Shown piece after piece: positions 43,832-53,827 of a stretch of 55,859 nt of DNA; the first letter of the stretch is position 1; each line of letters begins with the position of its first letter. The translations under genes and the position numbers were made by a program. Location of the stretch: assembly GCF_004361835.1 (NCBI RefSeq), contig NZ_SNWD01000018.1, forward strand, positions 1-55,859. Reading direction: 5' to 3'. This DNA is from Stakelama pacifica. GTDB taxonomy: Bacteria > Pseudomonadota > Alphaproteobacteria > Sphingomonadales > Sphingomonadaceae. The notes beneath the pieces were generated by a model, which saw nothing but the letters and a program-made list of their open reading frames with translations, was not told the DNA's origin and ran no database searches.

Positions 43832-44512
43832 CTAAATCCGCCGGTAACGGAAGTACCAGACCTCATGCCCCTTTGTCCGTGCCTTGCGCTCATAACGGGT
43901 TTCGGGCCAGTCGGCGGGGCGGGTGAGGAAATCGCGCGGTGCCTCTGCCTGCCACGCAAAGTCGCGGCGCTGGTTCATGATCATCATCGACCAGCGGCAA
44001 TAGGTCGGATCGTCGGTGCCGAGGCGAAATTCGCATCCCGGTTTCAGCTTGGCCGCGATCATGTCCAGCGGCCCGTGATTCATCATGCGCCGCTTGGCAT
44101 GGCGCGCTTTGGGCCAAGGATCGGGGTGCAGCAGATATAGCCGCTCCAGGCTGGCATCAGGCACCCGCGCCAGCACTTCCAGCGCATCGCCCATATGAAC
44201 GCGGACATTGTCGATTGCCTCGTCGCGGATATGGCCGAGCGCGCTCACCATGCCGTTCAGAAACGGTTCGCAGCCGACAAAGCCATAGCCGGGCCGGGCG
44301 CGCGCCTGCCCTGCCAGATGCTCGCCCCCGCCAAAGCCGATTTCGAACTCCATCGGCCGGTTATCGCCGAACAGCCGCTCTGCCGTGATCGGGCCATCGT
44401 CGGGCACGCTGACCTGCGGCAACAGGGTATCGACCAGCTCCTGCTGGGCGGTACGCAATTTATGCCCCTGACGGCGACCATAAAGACGGCGAAGGATGGT
44501 GGGATCGTTCAT
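43832..44512 (-). CDS. trmB: tRNA (guanine-N7-)-methyltransferase
   Basis: 226 aa. The SAM-binding motif 'FEIGFGGGEHLAGQA', the TrmB signature 'LYLLHPDPWPKARHAKRRMM' and the C-terminal 'ETRYERKARTKGHEVWYFRY' are all present. It makes m7G46 in tRNA variable loops. ATG 44512 ('MNDPTILRRLYGRRQGHKLR') is chosen, with an alternative 21 bp upstream. In many alphaproteobacteria it directly follows metK. Here a 5-kb plus-strand block separates the two, and the integrated element lies directly downstream. Confidence 0.95.
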   Translation of the reverse strand: MNDPTILRRLYGRRQGHKLRTAQQELVDTLLPQVSVPDDGPITAERLFGDNRPMEFEIGFGGGEHLAGQARARPGYGFVGCEPFLNGMVSALGHIRDEAIDNVRVHMGDALEVLARVPDASLERLYLLHPDPWPKARHAKRRMMNHGPLDMIAAKLKPGCEFRLGTDDPTYCRWSMMIMNQRRDFAWQAEAPRDFLTRPADWPETRYERKARTKGHEVWYFRYRRI

Positions 44513-44592
44513 GGCCGCAGCGGCTAGAGCCAACCGCTCGTCCCATCAAGCCGCGGCTTCGTCCTTTTCTGAATAGCCGGGCGATTTTTCCG

Positions 44593-44617
44593 TGAACTTA
44601 GTAGCTTGCGCTTTGTT
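44593..44617 (+). promoter_or_regulatory. Candidate EcfG-type general stress promoter before the catalase gene
   Basis: TGAAC (44593-44597), 16 bases, then TGTT (44614-44617). The alphaproteobacterial EcfG consensus is GGAAC-N16/17-CGTT, so each half has one mismatch. The site is 52 bp before the catalase start codon, and large catalases are often members of this regulon. The match is modest and unproven. Confidence 0.35.
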
Positions 44618-44668
44618 GGTCGCGCGAACGGCTGTGCCGCCGCCACTCGCCATGACGAAGGATCCCCC

Positions 44669-46747
44669 ATGACCGACGACCTCAACCTCGACAAGGGCGG
44701 TGCGCCGCGCCAGACGACCGAACAAGGTTATGAAACGCTGACCACGCAGCAGGGCGTGGCGGTTTCGGACGATCAGAACCATCTGAAAGCGGGCGAGCGC
44801 GGCCCGATGCTGATGGAAGATTTCCATTTCCGCGAAAAGATGTTCCATTTCGACCATGAGCGCATTCCGGAGCGCGTGGTCCATGCCCGCGGCTATGGCG
44901 CGCATGGCTATTTCGAACTGACCGATGATTGTTCGGATGTGTCGATGGCGCATATCCTGACCAATGTCGGCGAAAAGACGCCTGCATTCGTCCGCTTCTC
45001 GACCGTCGCCGGGAATAAGGGCTCGCCCGACCTTGCCCGCGATGTGCGCGGCTTCGCGGTGAAGCTCTACACGCAGGAAGGAAACTGGGACATTGTCGGC
45101 AATAATATCCCGGTATTCTTCATTCAGGACGCGATCAAATTCCCCGATCTGATCCATTCGGCGAAGCAGGAACCCGATCGCGGTTTCCCGCAGGCGCAGA
45201 CCGCGCATGACAATTTCTGGGACTTTGTCTCGCTGAGCCCGGAATCGATGAACATGATCATGTGGATCATGTCCGACCGCACGATTCCCCGCTCGTTCCG
45301 CTTCATGGAAGGGTTCGGCGTTCACACGTTCAAGCTGGTCAATTCCGAAGGCAAGCCGACCTTCGTCAAATTCCACTGGAAACCGAAACAGGGGCTTCAG
45401 TCGGTTGTGTGGAACGAAGCACTGAAGCTGAACGGTGCCGATCCCGATTTCCATCGCCGCGACCTGTGGGATTCGATCCAGTCCGGCGATTATCCCGAAT
45501 GGGAGCTCGGGCTGCAGCTATTCGACGAGGAATTTGCCGAGAAATTCGATTTCGACGTGCTCGATGCGACGAAGATCATTCCCGAAGAACTGGTGCCGAT
45601 CCGCAAGGTCGGCCGGCTGGTGCTCGACCGGGTGGTCGATAATTTCTTCGCAGAAACCGAGCAGGTTGCGTTCTGCACGCAGAATATCGTGCCGGGCGTC
45701 GACTTCACCAACGATCCGCTGCTTCAGGGGCGTAACTTCTCCTATCTCGATACTCAGCTGAAGCGGCTGGGCTCGCCCAACTTCACGCATATTCCGGTGA
45801 ACGCCCCCAAATGCCCGTTCCGCAATTTTCAGCAGGACGGCCATATGGCGATGCATAACCCCAAGGGCCGGGCCAATTACGAGCCGAATAGCTGGGGCAC
45901 CGAAGATGGCGGTCCGCGTGAGGACCCGAAGCGCGGCTTCAAATCCGTGCCCGAGGAAATCGAAGGGCAGAAGCTGCGCGTCCGCCCCGAACGCTTTGCC
46001 GACCATTACAGCCAGGCACGCCAATTCTATATCAGTCAGGCGGAAATCGAGCAGAAGCATATCGGCGATGCGCTGACCTTCGAACTGTCCAAGGTCGAAA
46101 CGCCCGCGATCCGCGAGCGGATGGTGTCGCATCTGCGCAATATCGATGAGGATCTGGCAAAGACGGTGGCCAACGGCCTTGGCATTGATCTACCCAAGGC
46201 GGCGCCCCCCGCGCGGAAGCCGATCACCGATTTGCCGGCATCCGACCCCTTAAGCATCGTCAAAAACGCGCCGAACAGTTTCAAGGGACGCAAGCTCGGC
46301 ATCTTCGTCACTGACGGGGCCGATGCGGGCCAGCTCGACGCGCTGAAAAAGGCAGTTGAGGCAGCAGGCGGCATGACCGAACTGGTCGCGCCAAAGGTCG
46401 GCGGCGTGAAGCTTTCCGATGGCAAGATGATGCCCGCCAAGCAGAAGATCGATGGCGGGCCGTCGGTGCTGTACGATGCCGTTGCGCTGCTTATTTCGGA
46501 AGCGGGTGCAGACAAGCTGAAAAAAGACGCGCCGACCCGCGACTTTATCGCCGACGCCTTCGCCCATCTGAAATTCATCGGCTATACCCCGGCAGCGATG
46601 CCGCTGATGGAAAAGGCGGGGATTGCGGACAGTCTCGATCAAGGCTGTGTGAAGCTCGACGGCGCAAGCGATGCAAAGAACTTTGTCGATCTGCTGCCCA
46701 GGCTTCGCGTCTGGGATCGCGAGATGAAGGTGGATGTTGACGCTTGA
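44669..46747 (+). CDS. katE: Large-subunit catalase (HPII/KatE type)
   Basis: 692 aa, the length of clade II catalases. The active-site His is in '[16 protein letters not shown]', the distal Asn in '[18 protein letters not shown]', and the haem ligand Tyr in '[14 protein letters not shown]'. The C-terminal DJ-1/PfpI-like flavodoxin-fold domain of this clade begins near residue 535 ('[20 protein letters not shown]'). It breaks down hydrogen peroxide, mainly in stationary phase. ATG 44669 has AAGGA upstream; the longer in-frame start at 44606 lies over the promoter-like site and is rejected. It shares four bases with the next gene. Confidence 0.96.
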   Translation: MTDDLNLDKGGAPRQTTEQGYETLTTQQGVAVSDDQNHLKAGERGPMLMEDFHFREKMFHFDHERIPERVVHARGYGAHGYFELTDDCSDVSMAHILTNVGEKTPAFVRFSTVAGNKGSPDLARDVRGFAVKLYTQEGNWDIVGNNIPVFFIQDAIKFPDLIHSAKQEPDRGFPQAQTAHDNFWDFVSLSPESMNMIMWIMSDRTIPRSFRFMEGFGVHTFKLVNSEGKPTFVKFHWKPKQGLQSVVWNEALKLNGADPDFHRRDLWDSIQSGDYPEWELGLQLFDEEFAEKFDFDVLDATKIIPEELVPIRKVGRLVLDRVVDNFFAETEQVAFCTQNIVPGVDFTNDPLLQGRNFSYLDTQLKRLGSPNFTHIPVNAPKCPFRNFQQDGHMAMHNPKGRANYEPNSWGTEDGGPREDPKRGFKSVPEEIEGQKLRVRPERFADHYSQARQFYISQAEIEQKHIGDALTFELSKVETPAIRERMVSHLRNIDEDLAKTVANGLGIDLPKAAPPARKPITDLPASDPLSIVKNAPNSFKGRKLGIFVTDGADAGQLDALKKAVEAAGGMTELVAPKVGGVKLSDGKMMPAKQKIDGGPSVLYDAVALLISEAGADKLKKDAPTRDFIADAFAHLKFIGYTPAAMPLMEKAGIADSLDQGCVKLDGASDAKNFVDLLPRLRVWDREMKVDVDA

Positions 46748-47022
46748 ACGACCGACCCGACTTTTCCGCAATCGAAAAGGCGATGTACGAGGCCGCCGCG
46801 CGCGAGGATTTCGCCGCGGCGGCCAGCCTGCGTAACCGCCTGATGATCGCCCGACAGACCGGCAGCGATCCGGGCGAGGGCGATTATTCGGGTATCGCGC
46901 GTCCCGAACCCGGCAAAATGGGGCTGGGCAGTCAGGCACCCGGTCGCCGCGCGCCTGAGGGATGGAAAAGGCCCGAAAAGCCCGATCCGATGACGAAGGG
47001 ACGGAAATCCGGAACGCCGTAG
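46744..47022 (+). CDS. UVR-motif (UvrB/UvrC interaction) small protein
   Basis: 92 aa. The N-terminal '[20 protein letters not shown]' with following 'ASLRNRLM' is a UVR motif, the helical hairpin by which UvrB and UvrC interact. The C-terminal half is Gly/Pro/Lys-rich and probably unstructured. It starts with TTG overlapping the catalase stop (TTGA), so it is co-translated with the catalase. Such stand-alone UVR-domain proteins are found in sphingomonads; the partner is unknown. Confidence 0.78.
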   Translation: MNDRPDFSAIEKAMYEAAAREDFAAAASLRNRLMIARQTGSDPGEGDYSGIARPEPGKMGLGSQAPGRRAPEGWKRPEKPDPMTKGRKSGTP

Positions 47023-47155
47023 GAAGCGGCTTTTATACCGGGCATTTTTCGGTTGCCTGAGGATGCAGTGCTGCAAAATTACGGTATTTTTTATTTGCGC
47101 TACATCGGTAATCACCTGCCAGAATGATCTACTCGTGTCTGAGCAGGAGGGAATC

Positions 47156-47671
47156 GTGCTGAGCAGGTTGCTGCACGAGCGCCGCCGGCGCATTTTTGCG
47201 CAGCGTATCGGGGTCGGTTCGGATGAGCCGCCGATCGCACTGCTCGATCGACTGGTGGAGCGGGCGGCAAACGCATTTGGCAGCGATATGGCCGCGATCT
47301 CGATCATCGAGGGAAAATATCAATGGTTTCGCACGAGCATCGGCGTGGGCGATGGCGGCAGTCCCATGGCGCGCAGCGATAGTTTTTGCACGCACACCAT
47401 CAAGTCGCCCGATGTGATGGAAGTTGTGAATCCCAATGATGATCCGCGCTTTGCGCAGTCCTGTCTGGTCCGGGCGGGAATGCGCCTGAAATATTATATC
47501 GGAGCGCCGCTGATATTGACCGACGGACTGGCCGTCGGCGCGCTGTGCGTACTGGATTGCAAACCGCATTCTGCCGCATCCGCCGATCAGCGCGCATATC
47601 TGGCGGCGCTGGCGCGTCAGGCTGCGAACGAGATTGAGATCATGTCCTTTTCGCGGCTGGTGAATATATGA
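47156..47671 (+). CDS. GAF-domain protein
   Basis: 171 aa, one GAF domain (about 25-165): 'FGSDMAAISIIEGKYQWFRT', 'DSFCTHTIKSPDVMEV' and 'YYIGAPLILTDGLAVGALCV'. This subclass is usual as a sensor next to or fused with cyclic-di-GMP enzymes. GTG 47156 is chosen because AGGAGG lies just before it; the 31 extra residues of the longer reading from 47063 look unlike the family. Its stop overlaps the start of the MHYT-GGDEF-EAL gene by 4 bp, so the two are probably one sensor-effector pair. The ligand is unknown. Confidence 0.85.
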   Translation: MLSRLLHERRRRIFAQRIGVGSDEPPIALLDRLVERAANAFGSDMAAISIIEGKYQWFRTSIGVGDGGSPMARSDSFCTHTIKSPDVMEVVNPNDDPRFAQSCLVRAGMRLKYYIGAPLILTDGLAVGALCVLDCKPHSAASADQRAYLAALARQAANEIEIMSFSRLVNI

Positions 47672-49719
47672 TTTCCGTGGCCCGATGTATCGTTGAGGAC
47701 CATGATCCGTGGCTCGTCGTGCTGGCATTGGCGATCAGCCTGCTGGGTTCGGCCGCGATGGCGAAATTATTCACCCGGCTGCGCGGCGTGGACGGGGCGC
47801 AGCGTTATGGCTGGTTGCTGCTCAGTTCGGTCAGCGCAGGCACATCGATCTGGTGCACCCATTTCATTGCGATGATCGCTTATGAGACCAGTGCGCCGGT
47901 TCGCCTCAATTCGGTCCTGACGCTCATTTCGCTGCTGATCGCGGTCGTCGCCGCGGTGCCGGGAATCGCACTCGCGACGACGCGCTTCCGCTGGAGCGGG
48001 ATCGCGGGCGGAGCGGTGGTCGGGCTTGCGATATCGGCGATGCATTATACCGGCATGGCGGCATATCGGATCGACGGTCTGGTGACCTGGAACTGGCGTT
48101 ACATCTTTGCCTCGATCCTTTCGGCCTGTGTGTTGAGTGCGATAGCCTTTCATTGTCTGCGCCTGCCCGGCCGCGACAAGATGCTGATCGGTGCCGGCTT
48201 TTTTTCGCTGGCGGTGATGGTCCTCCATTTCACCGGCATGACGGCGATGCACGTCGTCGTGCTGGACATGGGAGATCACGGCATGAACGCAGCCGCTCTC
48301 GCGGGCCTTGCGATTGCCACCGCGCTTGCGGCGCTGCTCGTCATCGGTTGCCTGATCGCAGCTGCGTTGATCGATCAGCAGCGGCAGGATGAAACGTTCC
48401 GGCGTCTGCGTCGTATGGCGCTGCACGATCCGCTGACCGATCTTCCCAACCGCGCCAGCTTCAATGACGAACTTGCCCGTCGGCTACGCCGCAAAGGCGG
48501 TACGGAGCATATGGCGGTCATCATGATCGATCTGTCGCGGTTCAAATCGGTCAACGATGTGTACGGCCATCAGGGCGGCGATCAGCTGCTCGTGGCATTG
48601 TGCGCGCGCTTTACCGGCGCGATCCGCGATAATGAGCTGATAGGCAGACTGGGCGGCGACGAATTCGGTGCGCTGGTCTCTTTCGATGATCGCGCCGATC
48701 TCGACGATTTTCTCGTTCGGTTGCAGGGATGTCTCTCACCCCCGTTCGCGTTTGACAGGTTCGATGCGTCGATCGGGGCGAATATCGGTGTGGCGATCGC
48801 GCCGCAGAACGGCAACAGCGCGGATGTGCTGCTCGCCAATGCTGATCTGGCGATGTATCGGGGCAAGGCCGAACGCGTTTCCGAACCGTGTTTTTACGAC
48901 GCGGCGATGGATGAAGCGGTGCGCGAGCAGCGTAACCTTACCAGCGACCTGCGCGCCGCGATCGGCACCGATCAGTTCGTGCTTCATTATCAGGTGCAGG
49001 CGAGGGGCGATGGCGATATCGCGGGATATGAAGCCCTGGCCCGCTGGACCCACCCCGCGCGCGGCACGGTTTCGCCGGGCCATTTCATTCCGCTTGCCGA
49101 ACAATCGGGAAGCATCGTTCCGCTCGGCAACTGGATTCTGCGCCGCGCCTGTCTTGAAGCGGCGAAATGGCCGGAGCCGTTTCGGGTTTCGGTCAATGTC
49201 TCGCCGCTGCAACTCGCCGATCCGATGCTGGTGTCTACCATTCGCGATGCGCTGGACGAGAGCGGCCTGGCACCCGACCGGCTGATCATCGAACTTACCG
49301 AAAGCGCGATCATCCGCGATCGCGAAGCCGCGCTAAACGCGCTCAGCGCGATCAGGGACATGGGGGCGGGCCTCGCGCTCGACGATTTCGGCGTCGGCTA
49401 TTCCTCGCTCGACGTGCTGCGCTCCTTCCCGTTCGACCGGATCAAGCTCGATGCTTCGTTCGTGTCGCAGATCGAAGAGAGCAGACAGGCCGTCGCGATC
49501 CTGCATTCTGTTGCAGAGCTCGGCAAGTCGCTGGGAATGGTGGTGGTGGCTGAGGGTGTCGAAAGCGCCGAACAGTTGCGCATCGTCCTCGAAAATGGCT
49601 GCGGCGCCATTCAGGGCTATCTGATCGGTCGTCCCGCCCCTGATCTCGCCGATCCGGAAGCGGTTCGCGCGACGGTACGGCGTTCGAGGCTTCGCGACCG
49701 CAACACGCTGGTCCTCTGA
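47668..49719 (+). CDS. MHYT-GGDEF-EAL cyclic-di-GMP signalling protein
   Basis: 683 aa. Seven membrane helices form an MHYT sensor ('AMHYTGMAAYRI' and 'LHFTGMTAMHVVVLD' carry the Met/His metal motifs). A diguanylate cyclase domain (about 245-410) has intact 'GRLGGDEFGAL' (329-333), and a phosphodiesterase domain (about 425-675) has intact 'GYEALARW' (455-457), 'NVSPLQLAD', 'ELTESAIIRD' and 'LDDFGVGYSSLDVLRSFPFD'. Both catalytic signatures look functional, so the net direction cannot be predicted. MHYT domains are proposed to sense CO, NO or O2 through copper. It is coupled to the upstream GAF gene. Confidence 0.94.
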   Translation: MISVARCIVEDHDPWLVVLALAISLLGSAAMAKLFTRLRGVDGAQRYGWLLLSSVSAGTSIWCTHFIAMIAYETSAPVRLNSVLTLISLLIAVVAAVPGIALATTRFRWSGIAGGAVVGLAISAMHYTGMAAYRIDGLVTWNWRYIFASILSACVLSAIAFHCLRLPGRDKMLIGAGFFSLAVMVLHFTGMTAMHVVVLDMGDHGMNAAALAGLAIATALAALLVIGCLIAAALIDQQRQDETFRRLRRMALHDPLTDLPNRASFNDELARRLRRKGGTEHMAVIMIDLSRFKSVNDVYGHQGGDQLLVALCARFTGAIRDNELIGRLGGDEFGALVSFDDRADLDDFLVRLQGCLSPPFAFDRFDASIGANIGVAIAPQNGNSADVLLANADLAMYRGKAERVSEPCFYDAAMDEAVREQRNLTSDLRAAIGTDQFVLHYQVQARGDGDIAGYEALARWTHPARGTVSPGHFIPLAEQSGSIVPLGNWILRRACLEAAKWPEPFRVSVNVSPLQLADPMLVSTIRDALDESGLAPDRLIIELTESAIIRDREAALNALSAIRDMGAGLALDDFGVGYSSLDVLRSFPFDRIKLDASFVSQIEESRQAVAILHSVAELGKSLGMVVVAEGVESAEQLRIVLENGCGAIQGYLIGRPAPDLADPEAVRATVRRSRLRDRNTLVL

Positions 49720-49735
49720 GCTCACCGCCCTTCGT

Positions 49736-49775
49736 GAAAAAAAAGCGGCGATCCGTGGGGGATCGCCGCCTTTCC
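49736..49775. terminator. Bidirectional rho-independent terminator between the EAL gene and metK
   Basis: A perfect 10-bp stem GCGGCGATCC (49745-49754)/GGATCGCCGC (49760-49769) around loop GTGGG. On the minus strand it is followed by a run of eight T (the A-run ending at 49744), so it is a strong terminator for metK. On the plus strand CTTTCC follows, a weaker tail for the EAL gene. Confidence 0.88.
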
Positions 49776-49795
49776 TGTCTTGCGGGGCCGAAGCC

Positions 49796-51019
49796 TCAGC
49801 CTGCCGTTTCGGCGGTCAGCGCCTGTTTCAGATCTTCGACCAGATCGGTGCGTTCCCAGGGGAACATATCGCCTTCGGCCTTGCGTCCGAAATGGCCATA
49901 GGCTGCCGAGGGGCGATAGATGGGCTTGTTGAGCTGAAGATGCGTGCGGATGCCGCGCGGGGTCAGGCCGCCCAGCTTCGGATTGGCGCGGATCGCGTCT
50001 TCGATTTTAACTTCATCGACCGTACCGGTGCCGTGCGTGTCGACATAGATCGACAGCGGCTTGGAAACGCCGATCGCATAGGCAAGCTGAATCGTGCAGC
50101 GGCGGGCAAGCCCGGCAGCGACGATATTCTTCGCCAGATAGCGGGTGATATAAGCGGCCGACCGGTCGACCTTGGTCGGGTCCTTGCCCGAAAACGCTCC
50201 GCCGCCATGCGGGGCTGCGCCGCCATAGGTGTCGACGATAATCTTGCGCCCGGTAAGGCCTGCATCCCCGTCCGGGCCGCCGATTTCGAACGTGCCGGTC
50301 GGGTTGATGTGATATTCGGTCGCGTCCGAAAGCAGCTCGGCGGGAAGGATGTCGGCAATGACGGCCTTCACATAGTTTTTCAGCTCGGCTTCCTTCTCGC
50401 CCTTGTCATAGCCCGGCGCATGCTGGGTCGACACGACGATGGCGGTGCAGGCGACCGGACGGTCGTCCTCGAACCGCAGCGTGACCTGACTCTTGGCATC
50501 AGGCTCCAGGAAAGGCGCCTTGCCCGATTTGCGGTCGGCGGCCATCCGCTGCAGGATCTTGTGGCTGTAATCCAGCGTGGCGGGCATCAGGTCGGGGGTG
50601 TCGGCAACGGCATAGCCGAACATGATCCCCTGATCGCCTGCGCCCTCATCCTTGTTGCCGCTGGCATCGACGCCCTGTGCGATATGCGCCGACTGGCCGT
50701 GCAGATAGTTCTGGAATTCGAACGTTTCCCAGTGGAAACCGTCCTGCTCATAGCCGATTTCGCGAACGACATTGCGCACGGTCGTCTCGATCTCGTCGAG
50801 CGCGCCCGGTGCCCATTCGTCATTTTCATAGACGCCCTTGCAGCGGATTTCGCCCGCCAGCACCACCCGGTTGGTGGTGGTCAGCGTTTCGCAGGCGATG
50901 CGCGCTTCGGGGTCTTTCGAAAGGAACAGGTCGACAATGGCGTCGGAAATCTGGTCGGAAACCTTGTCGGGATGACCTTCGGAAACCGATTCGGACGTGA
51001 AGAGGTAGCTCGAACGCAT
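49796..51019 (-). CDS. metK: S-adenosylmethionine synthetase
   Basis: 407 aa. The three MAT domains carry '[14 protein letters not shown]' near the N-terminus, the ATP motif '[12 protein letters not shown]' and the P-loop '[19 protein letters not shown]'. It makes SAM from methionine and ATP. The ATG at 51019 has AGAGGGA upstream; a longer in-frame reading runs into lnt and is rejected. It has its own upstream region with a palindromic operator (51064-51083) and a strong terminator after it. The neighbour upstream is lnt, as in many alphaproteobacteria. Confidence 0.97.
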   Translation of the reverse strand: MRSSYLFTSESVSEGHPDKVSDQISDAIVDLFLSKDPEARIACETLTTTNRVVLAGEIRCKGVYENDEWAPGALDEIETTVRNVVREIGYEQDGFHWETFEFQNYLHGQSAHIAQGVDASGNKDEGAGDQGIMFGYAVADTPDLMPATLDYSHKILQRMAADRKSGKAPFLEPDAKSQVTLRFEDDRPVACTAIVVSTQHAPGYDKGEKEAELKNYVKAVIADILPAELLSDATEYHINPTGTFEIGGPDGDAGLTGRKIIVDTYGGAAPHGGGAFSGKDPTKVDRSAAYITRYLAKNIVAAGLARRCTIQLAYAIGVSKPLSIYVDTHGTGTVDEVKIEDAIRANPKLGGLTPRGIRTHLQLNKPIYRPSAAYGHFGRKAEGDMFPWERTDLVEDLKQALTAETAG

Positions 51020-51063
51020 GCAATTCCCTCTGCTTGGGCATGAAAGCGACCCGTAACAGGTCG

Positions 51064-51083
51064 ATATAAAGAAATCGTTATAT
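51064..51083. promoter_or_regulatory. Palindromic operator before metK, SahR-like
   Basis: ATATAAAGAAATCGTTATAT is an imperfect 20-bp palindrome (ATATAAnGA-AA-TCnTTATAT), 45 bp upstream of the metK start. It resembles, as I recall, the operator of SahR, the ArsR-family S-adenosylhomocysteine-responsive repressor of methionine-cycle genes in proteobacteria. No SAM riboswitch fold was recognised in this short leader. The regulator gene is not in the window. Confidence 0.5.
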
Positions 51084-51089
51084 GACGGT

Positions 51090-52637
51090 TTAATGCGTTC
51101 GGCGGCGAATGGCAACGCCCGCAATCGCAAACATCGCAGCGACAATGAACGCCATCCAGTTGCCCATCCGCGCGAAAACCGTGGGTGCGCGGGGCAGCGG
51201 CAGGGGCGCCTCTGCAACGCCCTCGACATGCCGTGGTACCGCCGACACGATCCGCCCGTCGGCATCGATAATCGCTGAGATGCCGGTCGGCGTTGCGCGC
51301 AGGATCGGAAGGCCTTCCTCGATCGCGCGCATCCGCGCCTGCGCCAGATGTTCGGGCGGCCCCCAATTGCCGAACCATGCATCGTTCGACGGGTTGAACA
51401 GGAAATCGGGGCGGTCCTGCGGGTCTACCACTTGTCCGGAGAAGATGATTTCGTAGCAGATTTGCACGCCCGCTTTGCCGAAACCGGGAATGGCGAGCGT
51501 GCGCGGGCCGGGGCCGGGGATGAAATCGATATCGCCCATCACCAGCCGGGCAAGGCCGAGCGGCTGGAGCAGCGGACGCATCGGCAGATATTCGCCATAG
51601 GGGACCAGATGCGCCTTGTCATAGCGGCCGGTGATCTTCGCATCGGCGTTCAGCACGAACACGGAATTGCCCGCGCCGGTCAGCTTGTTATCCGCGTTGA
51701 AGAACAGCGCATTGCCGCCCAGCAGCGCGACGTCGCGCGGGCCAAGCTTGGCGGCGATCGCGGTTCGGATGGCGCGGGGATTGCCCTCCCAATACCATTC
51801 GGGGGGATAGCCGTCCTCGATATAATAATTCACCATGCCTTCGGGCCATGCGATGATCCGCGGGCGCTTCCCCGGTTCGCCGGACAATTCGCGAAGCTTT
51901 CGAAGCACGCGCAGCGCATAATCATCGTCATGCGCGGCTTCCTGCCCGATATTGGGCTGGACGACGCGCACCAGCGGCTGGCTCTGCGGCGGGGCGGGAA
52001 CCCGGTCGAGCGAGCCGATAAAGCCGGTGATGAGCAGGGCAAGCGTGGTGACGAGCGGCATGCGCCATTGCCGATGGGCAAGCAGCAGCAACGCGCCCGC
52101 CGCGGCCACTGCCACCCCCGACAGCGCATAGGTGCCGATCAGACCCGCCGCCTGCGCCACGCCCCAGACCGGCAGCCAGATCATCCCGAGCGGGTTCCAC
52201 GCATAGCCGGTGAACATTTCCGCGCGCAGCCATTCGGTGACGATCCATGCCGCGCTCGCCATGAAGACAAAGGCCGGGCCGGGAACCGTGCCGCGTCTGC
52301 CGAACCGCCATGCGAGCCCGCCCGCAAGCATCGGATAGACGGCGAGGTACAGCGCCAGCAGCACCACCGCCAGATAGCCGAGCGACGGCGGCATCTTCTC
52401 CTGATAATCGAAGGCGTGCTGAATCCAGTTGTTGCCGACCGTGAAATGCGCGACGCCGAACACCCAGCTGCGCAGCAACGCGGCCTTCAGCGTCGGTGCA
52501 TCATGCACCAGCGCCAGCCACAATGCGAAAGCGAGCAGCGCGAGCGGCCAGAGCGACCATGGCGCGAATCCGGTTGCGGAGATCAGTCCTGCGATCAGCA
52601 GCGACCAATAAGGATGGCGGAGAAGGGCACGCATCAT
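51090..52637 (-). CDS. lnt: Apolipoprotein N-acyltransferase
   Basis: 515 aa. Six to seven membrane helices in the first ~200 residues are followed by a periplasmic nitrilase-like domain with the catalytic triad positions: Glu in '[13 protein letters not shown]', Lys region near '[13 protein letters not shown]' and Cys in '[11 protein letters not shown]'. A last membrane helix closes the protein. It adds the third acyl chain to lipoproteins in the inner membrane. Two adjacent ATG codons (52637, 52634) are equally good starts. It precedes metK on the same strand, 70 bp apart. Confidence 0.95.
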   Translation of the reverse strand: MMRALLRHPYWSLLIAGLISATGFAPWSLWPLALLAFALWLALVHDAPTLKAALLRSWVFGVAHFTVGNNWIQHAFDYQEKMPPSLGYLAVVLLALYLAVYPMLAGGLAWRFGRRGTVPGPAFVFMASAAWIVTEWLRAEMFTGYAWNPLGMIWLPVWGVAQAAGLIGTYALSGVAVAAAGALLLLAHRQWRMPLVTTLALLITGFIGSLDRVPAPPQSQPLVRVVQPNIGQEAAHDDDYALRVLRKLRELSGEPGKRPRIIAWPEGMVNYYIEDGYPPEWYWEGNPRAIRTAIAAKLGPRDVALLGGNALFFNADNKLTGAGNSVFVLNADAKITGRYDKAHLVPYGEYLPMRPLLQPLGLARLVMGDIDFIPGPGPRTLAIPGFGKAGVQICYEIIFSGQVVDPQDRPDFLFNPSNDAWFGNWGPPEHLAQARMRAIEEGLPILRATPTGISAIIDADGRIVSAVPRHVEGVAEAPLPLPRAPTVFARMGNWMAFIVAAMFAIAGVAIRRRTH

Positions 52638-52741
52638 GGCTGGCGGATATCGCGCCGTCCGCCGCCGCTGGCAAGGCATACAGCGCCGCGTTCGGCAAAG
52701 CCCCTATCGAAACCGGTGCGCGCTGCGCTAGGGTGCGGCGC

Positions 52742-53167
52742 ATGGCAGCTATCCGACCCTTTCATCTCGCCTTCCCGGTACACGACCTCGATGCCGCGCG
52801 GCATTTCTATGGGGAGGTGCTCGGCTGTGCCGAAGGGCGCAGCGCCGATCGCTGGATCGATTTCGATCTGTTCGGGCATCAGATCGTCGCGCATCTCGAC
52901 CCCGAAGCGAAAGGGGGGGGGACAAGCAACCCGGTCGACGGCCATGATGTGCCGGTGCCGCATTTCGGCGTGGTGCTGACCATGGCCGACTGGGAAGCGC
53001 TTGCGGACCGGGTGCGCGACGCCGGAATAGCGTTCGGCATCGAACCGCATATCCGGTTCGCCGGACAGCCGGGCGAGCAGGCGACGATGTTCTTTCGCGA
53101 CCCCAGCGGAAACGCACTTGAGTTCAAGGCGTTTGCCGATGACGCGATGCTTTTCGCGACTCAATAG
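52742..53167 (+). CDS. VOC-family (glyoxalase/bleomycin resistance-like) protein
   Basis: 141 aa, one vicinal-oxygen-chelate module pair: '[20 protein letters not shown]' at the N-terminus and '[20 protein letters not shown]' at the C-terminus, with metal-type His and Glu at the usual strands. The substrate is unknown; this subgroup ('lactoylglutathione lyase-like') is widespread in sphingomonads. It diverges from lnt and is followed 14 bp on by the PHA-system protein. Confidence 0.88.
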   Translation: MAAIRPFHLAFPVHDLDAARHFYGEVLGCAEGRSADRWIDFDLFGHQIVAHLDPEAKGGGTSNPVDGHDVPVPHFGVVLTMADWEALADRVRDAGIAFGIEPHIRFAGQPGEQATMFFRDPSGNALEFKAFADDAMLFATQ

Positions 53168-53181
53168 GAGCAGTTTTCGCA

Positions 53182-53484
53182 ATGGCCGATCCGATCACCG
53201 TCGATATCCCGCACAAGCTGGACCGCGCCACTGCGCGCGAACGGCTGGAAAAGGGGATCGGCAAGGTTGCCGACATGATTCCCGGCGGTGCGGTTACCGA
53301 TCATCGCTGGGAAGGCGATACGGTGTTCTTCACGGTGGAGGGCATGGGGCAGCGCGTCGCCAGCCGTATGGATGTGGGCGAGGAAAAGGTGCATGCGGTC
53401 ATCGACCTGCCGCCGATGCTTGCGTTGTTCGCCAACAAGATACGCGAGAAGCTGACCCGCGAAGGGCCGAAGCTGTTGAAATAA
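53182..53484 (+). CDS. Polyhydroxyalkanoic acid system family protein
   Basis: 100 aa. The whole protein fits the short PHA granule/system family: 'ITVDIPHKLDRATARERLEK', 'VFFTVEGMGQRVASRMDVGE' and 'IDLPPMLALFANKIREKLTR'. Its biochemical role is unclear; the family is named from association with PHA biosynthesis. It probably shares a transcript with the VOC gene. A ribosome site AGGAG lies at 53167-53171. Confidence 0.88.
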   Translation: MADPITVDIPHKLDRATARERLEKGIGKVADMIPGGAVTDHRWEGDTVFFTVEGMGQRVASRMDVGEEKVHAVIDLPPMLALFANKIREKLTREGPKLLK

Positions 53485-53497
53485 AGGGAGGGCGCTG

Positions 53498-53827
53498 ATG
53501 TCCCGCCGCCACCGTTCGCATCGCCGTCGCCGGCCCCGCTTGTTGGTTTCCGGCAGGGGACTTGCACTCGTGTCGCTGGGAATCGCCGCAGCGATGTTGT
53601 GCGGACTGGTACTCGGGCAGTACACCACCTCGCATATGCGCCGCGACTTCGCTTATGGCTATGACGTGCCTGACGCAGGCTCAGCAAAGCGCCGCGCCGT
53701 TGCCGACTATGAAACGCCGTCTCCTACCCGCGTCGGGCAGGATGCGGCGTTCCATGCGAGCGTTACGGGCGACGAAGCCGCTGACTTCGACTCGGTCTAT
53801 TTTCCCGATCCGTCCGACGGCGGCTGA
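53498..53827 (+). CDS. Hypothetical single-pass membrane protein
   Basis: 109 aa. A very basic N-terminus ('MSRRHRSHRRRRPRLL') precedes one membrane helix (about 23-42; 'LALVSLGIAAAMLCGLVLGQ'), and the C-terminal ~65 residues are acidic and probably periplasmic. No family recognised. GGGAGG lies eight bases before the ATG, which supports translation. Its last 31 bp overlap the end of the convergent dehydrogenase-like gene. Confidence 0.65.
   Translation: MSRRHRSHRRRRPRLLVSGRGLALVSLGIAAAMLCGLVLGQYTTSHMRRDFAYGYDVPDAGSAKRRAVADYETPSPTRVGQDAAFHASVTGDEAADFDSVYFPDPSDGG

Noticed and set aside
51020..51089. SAM-II or SAM/SAH riboswitch before metK
   Set aside because: Only 70 bases lie between lnt and metK, and no pseudoknot of those classes could be traced; the palindrome is better explained as a protein operator.
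51348..52979. Long plus-strand open frame opposite lnt (543 codons)
   Set aside because: Composition is that of an antisense shadow, and lnt has the full catalytic triad and membrane pattern.
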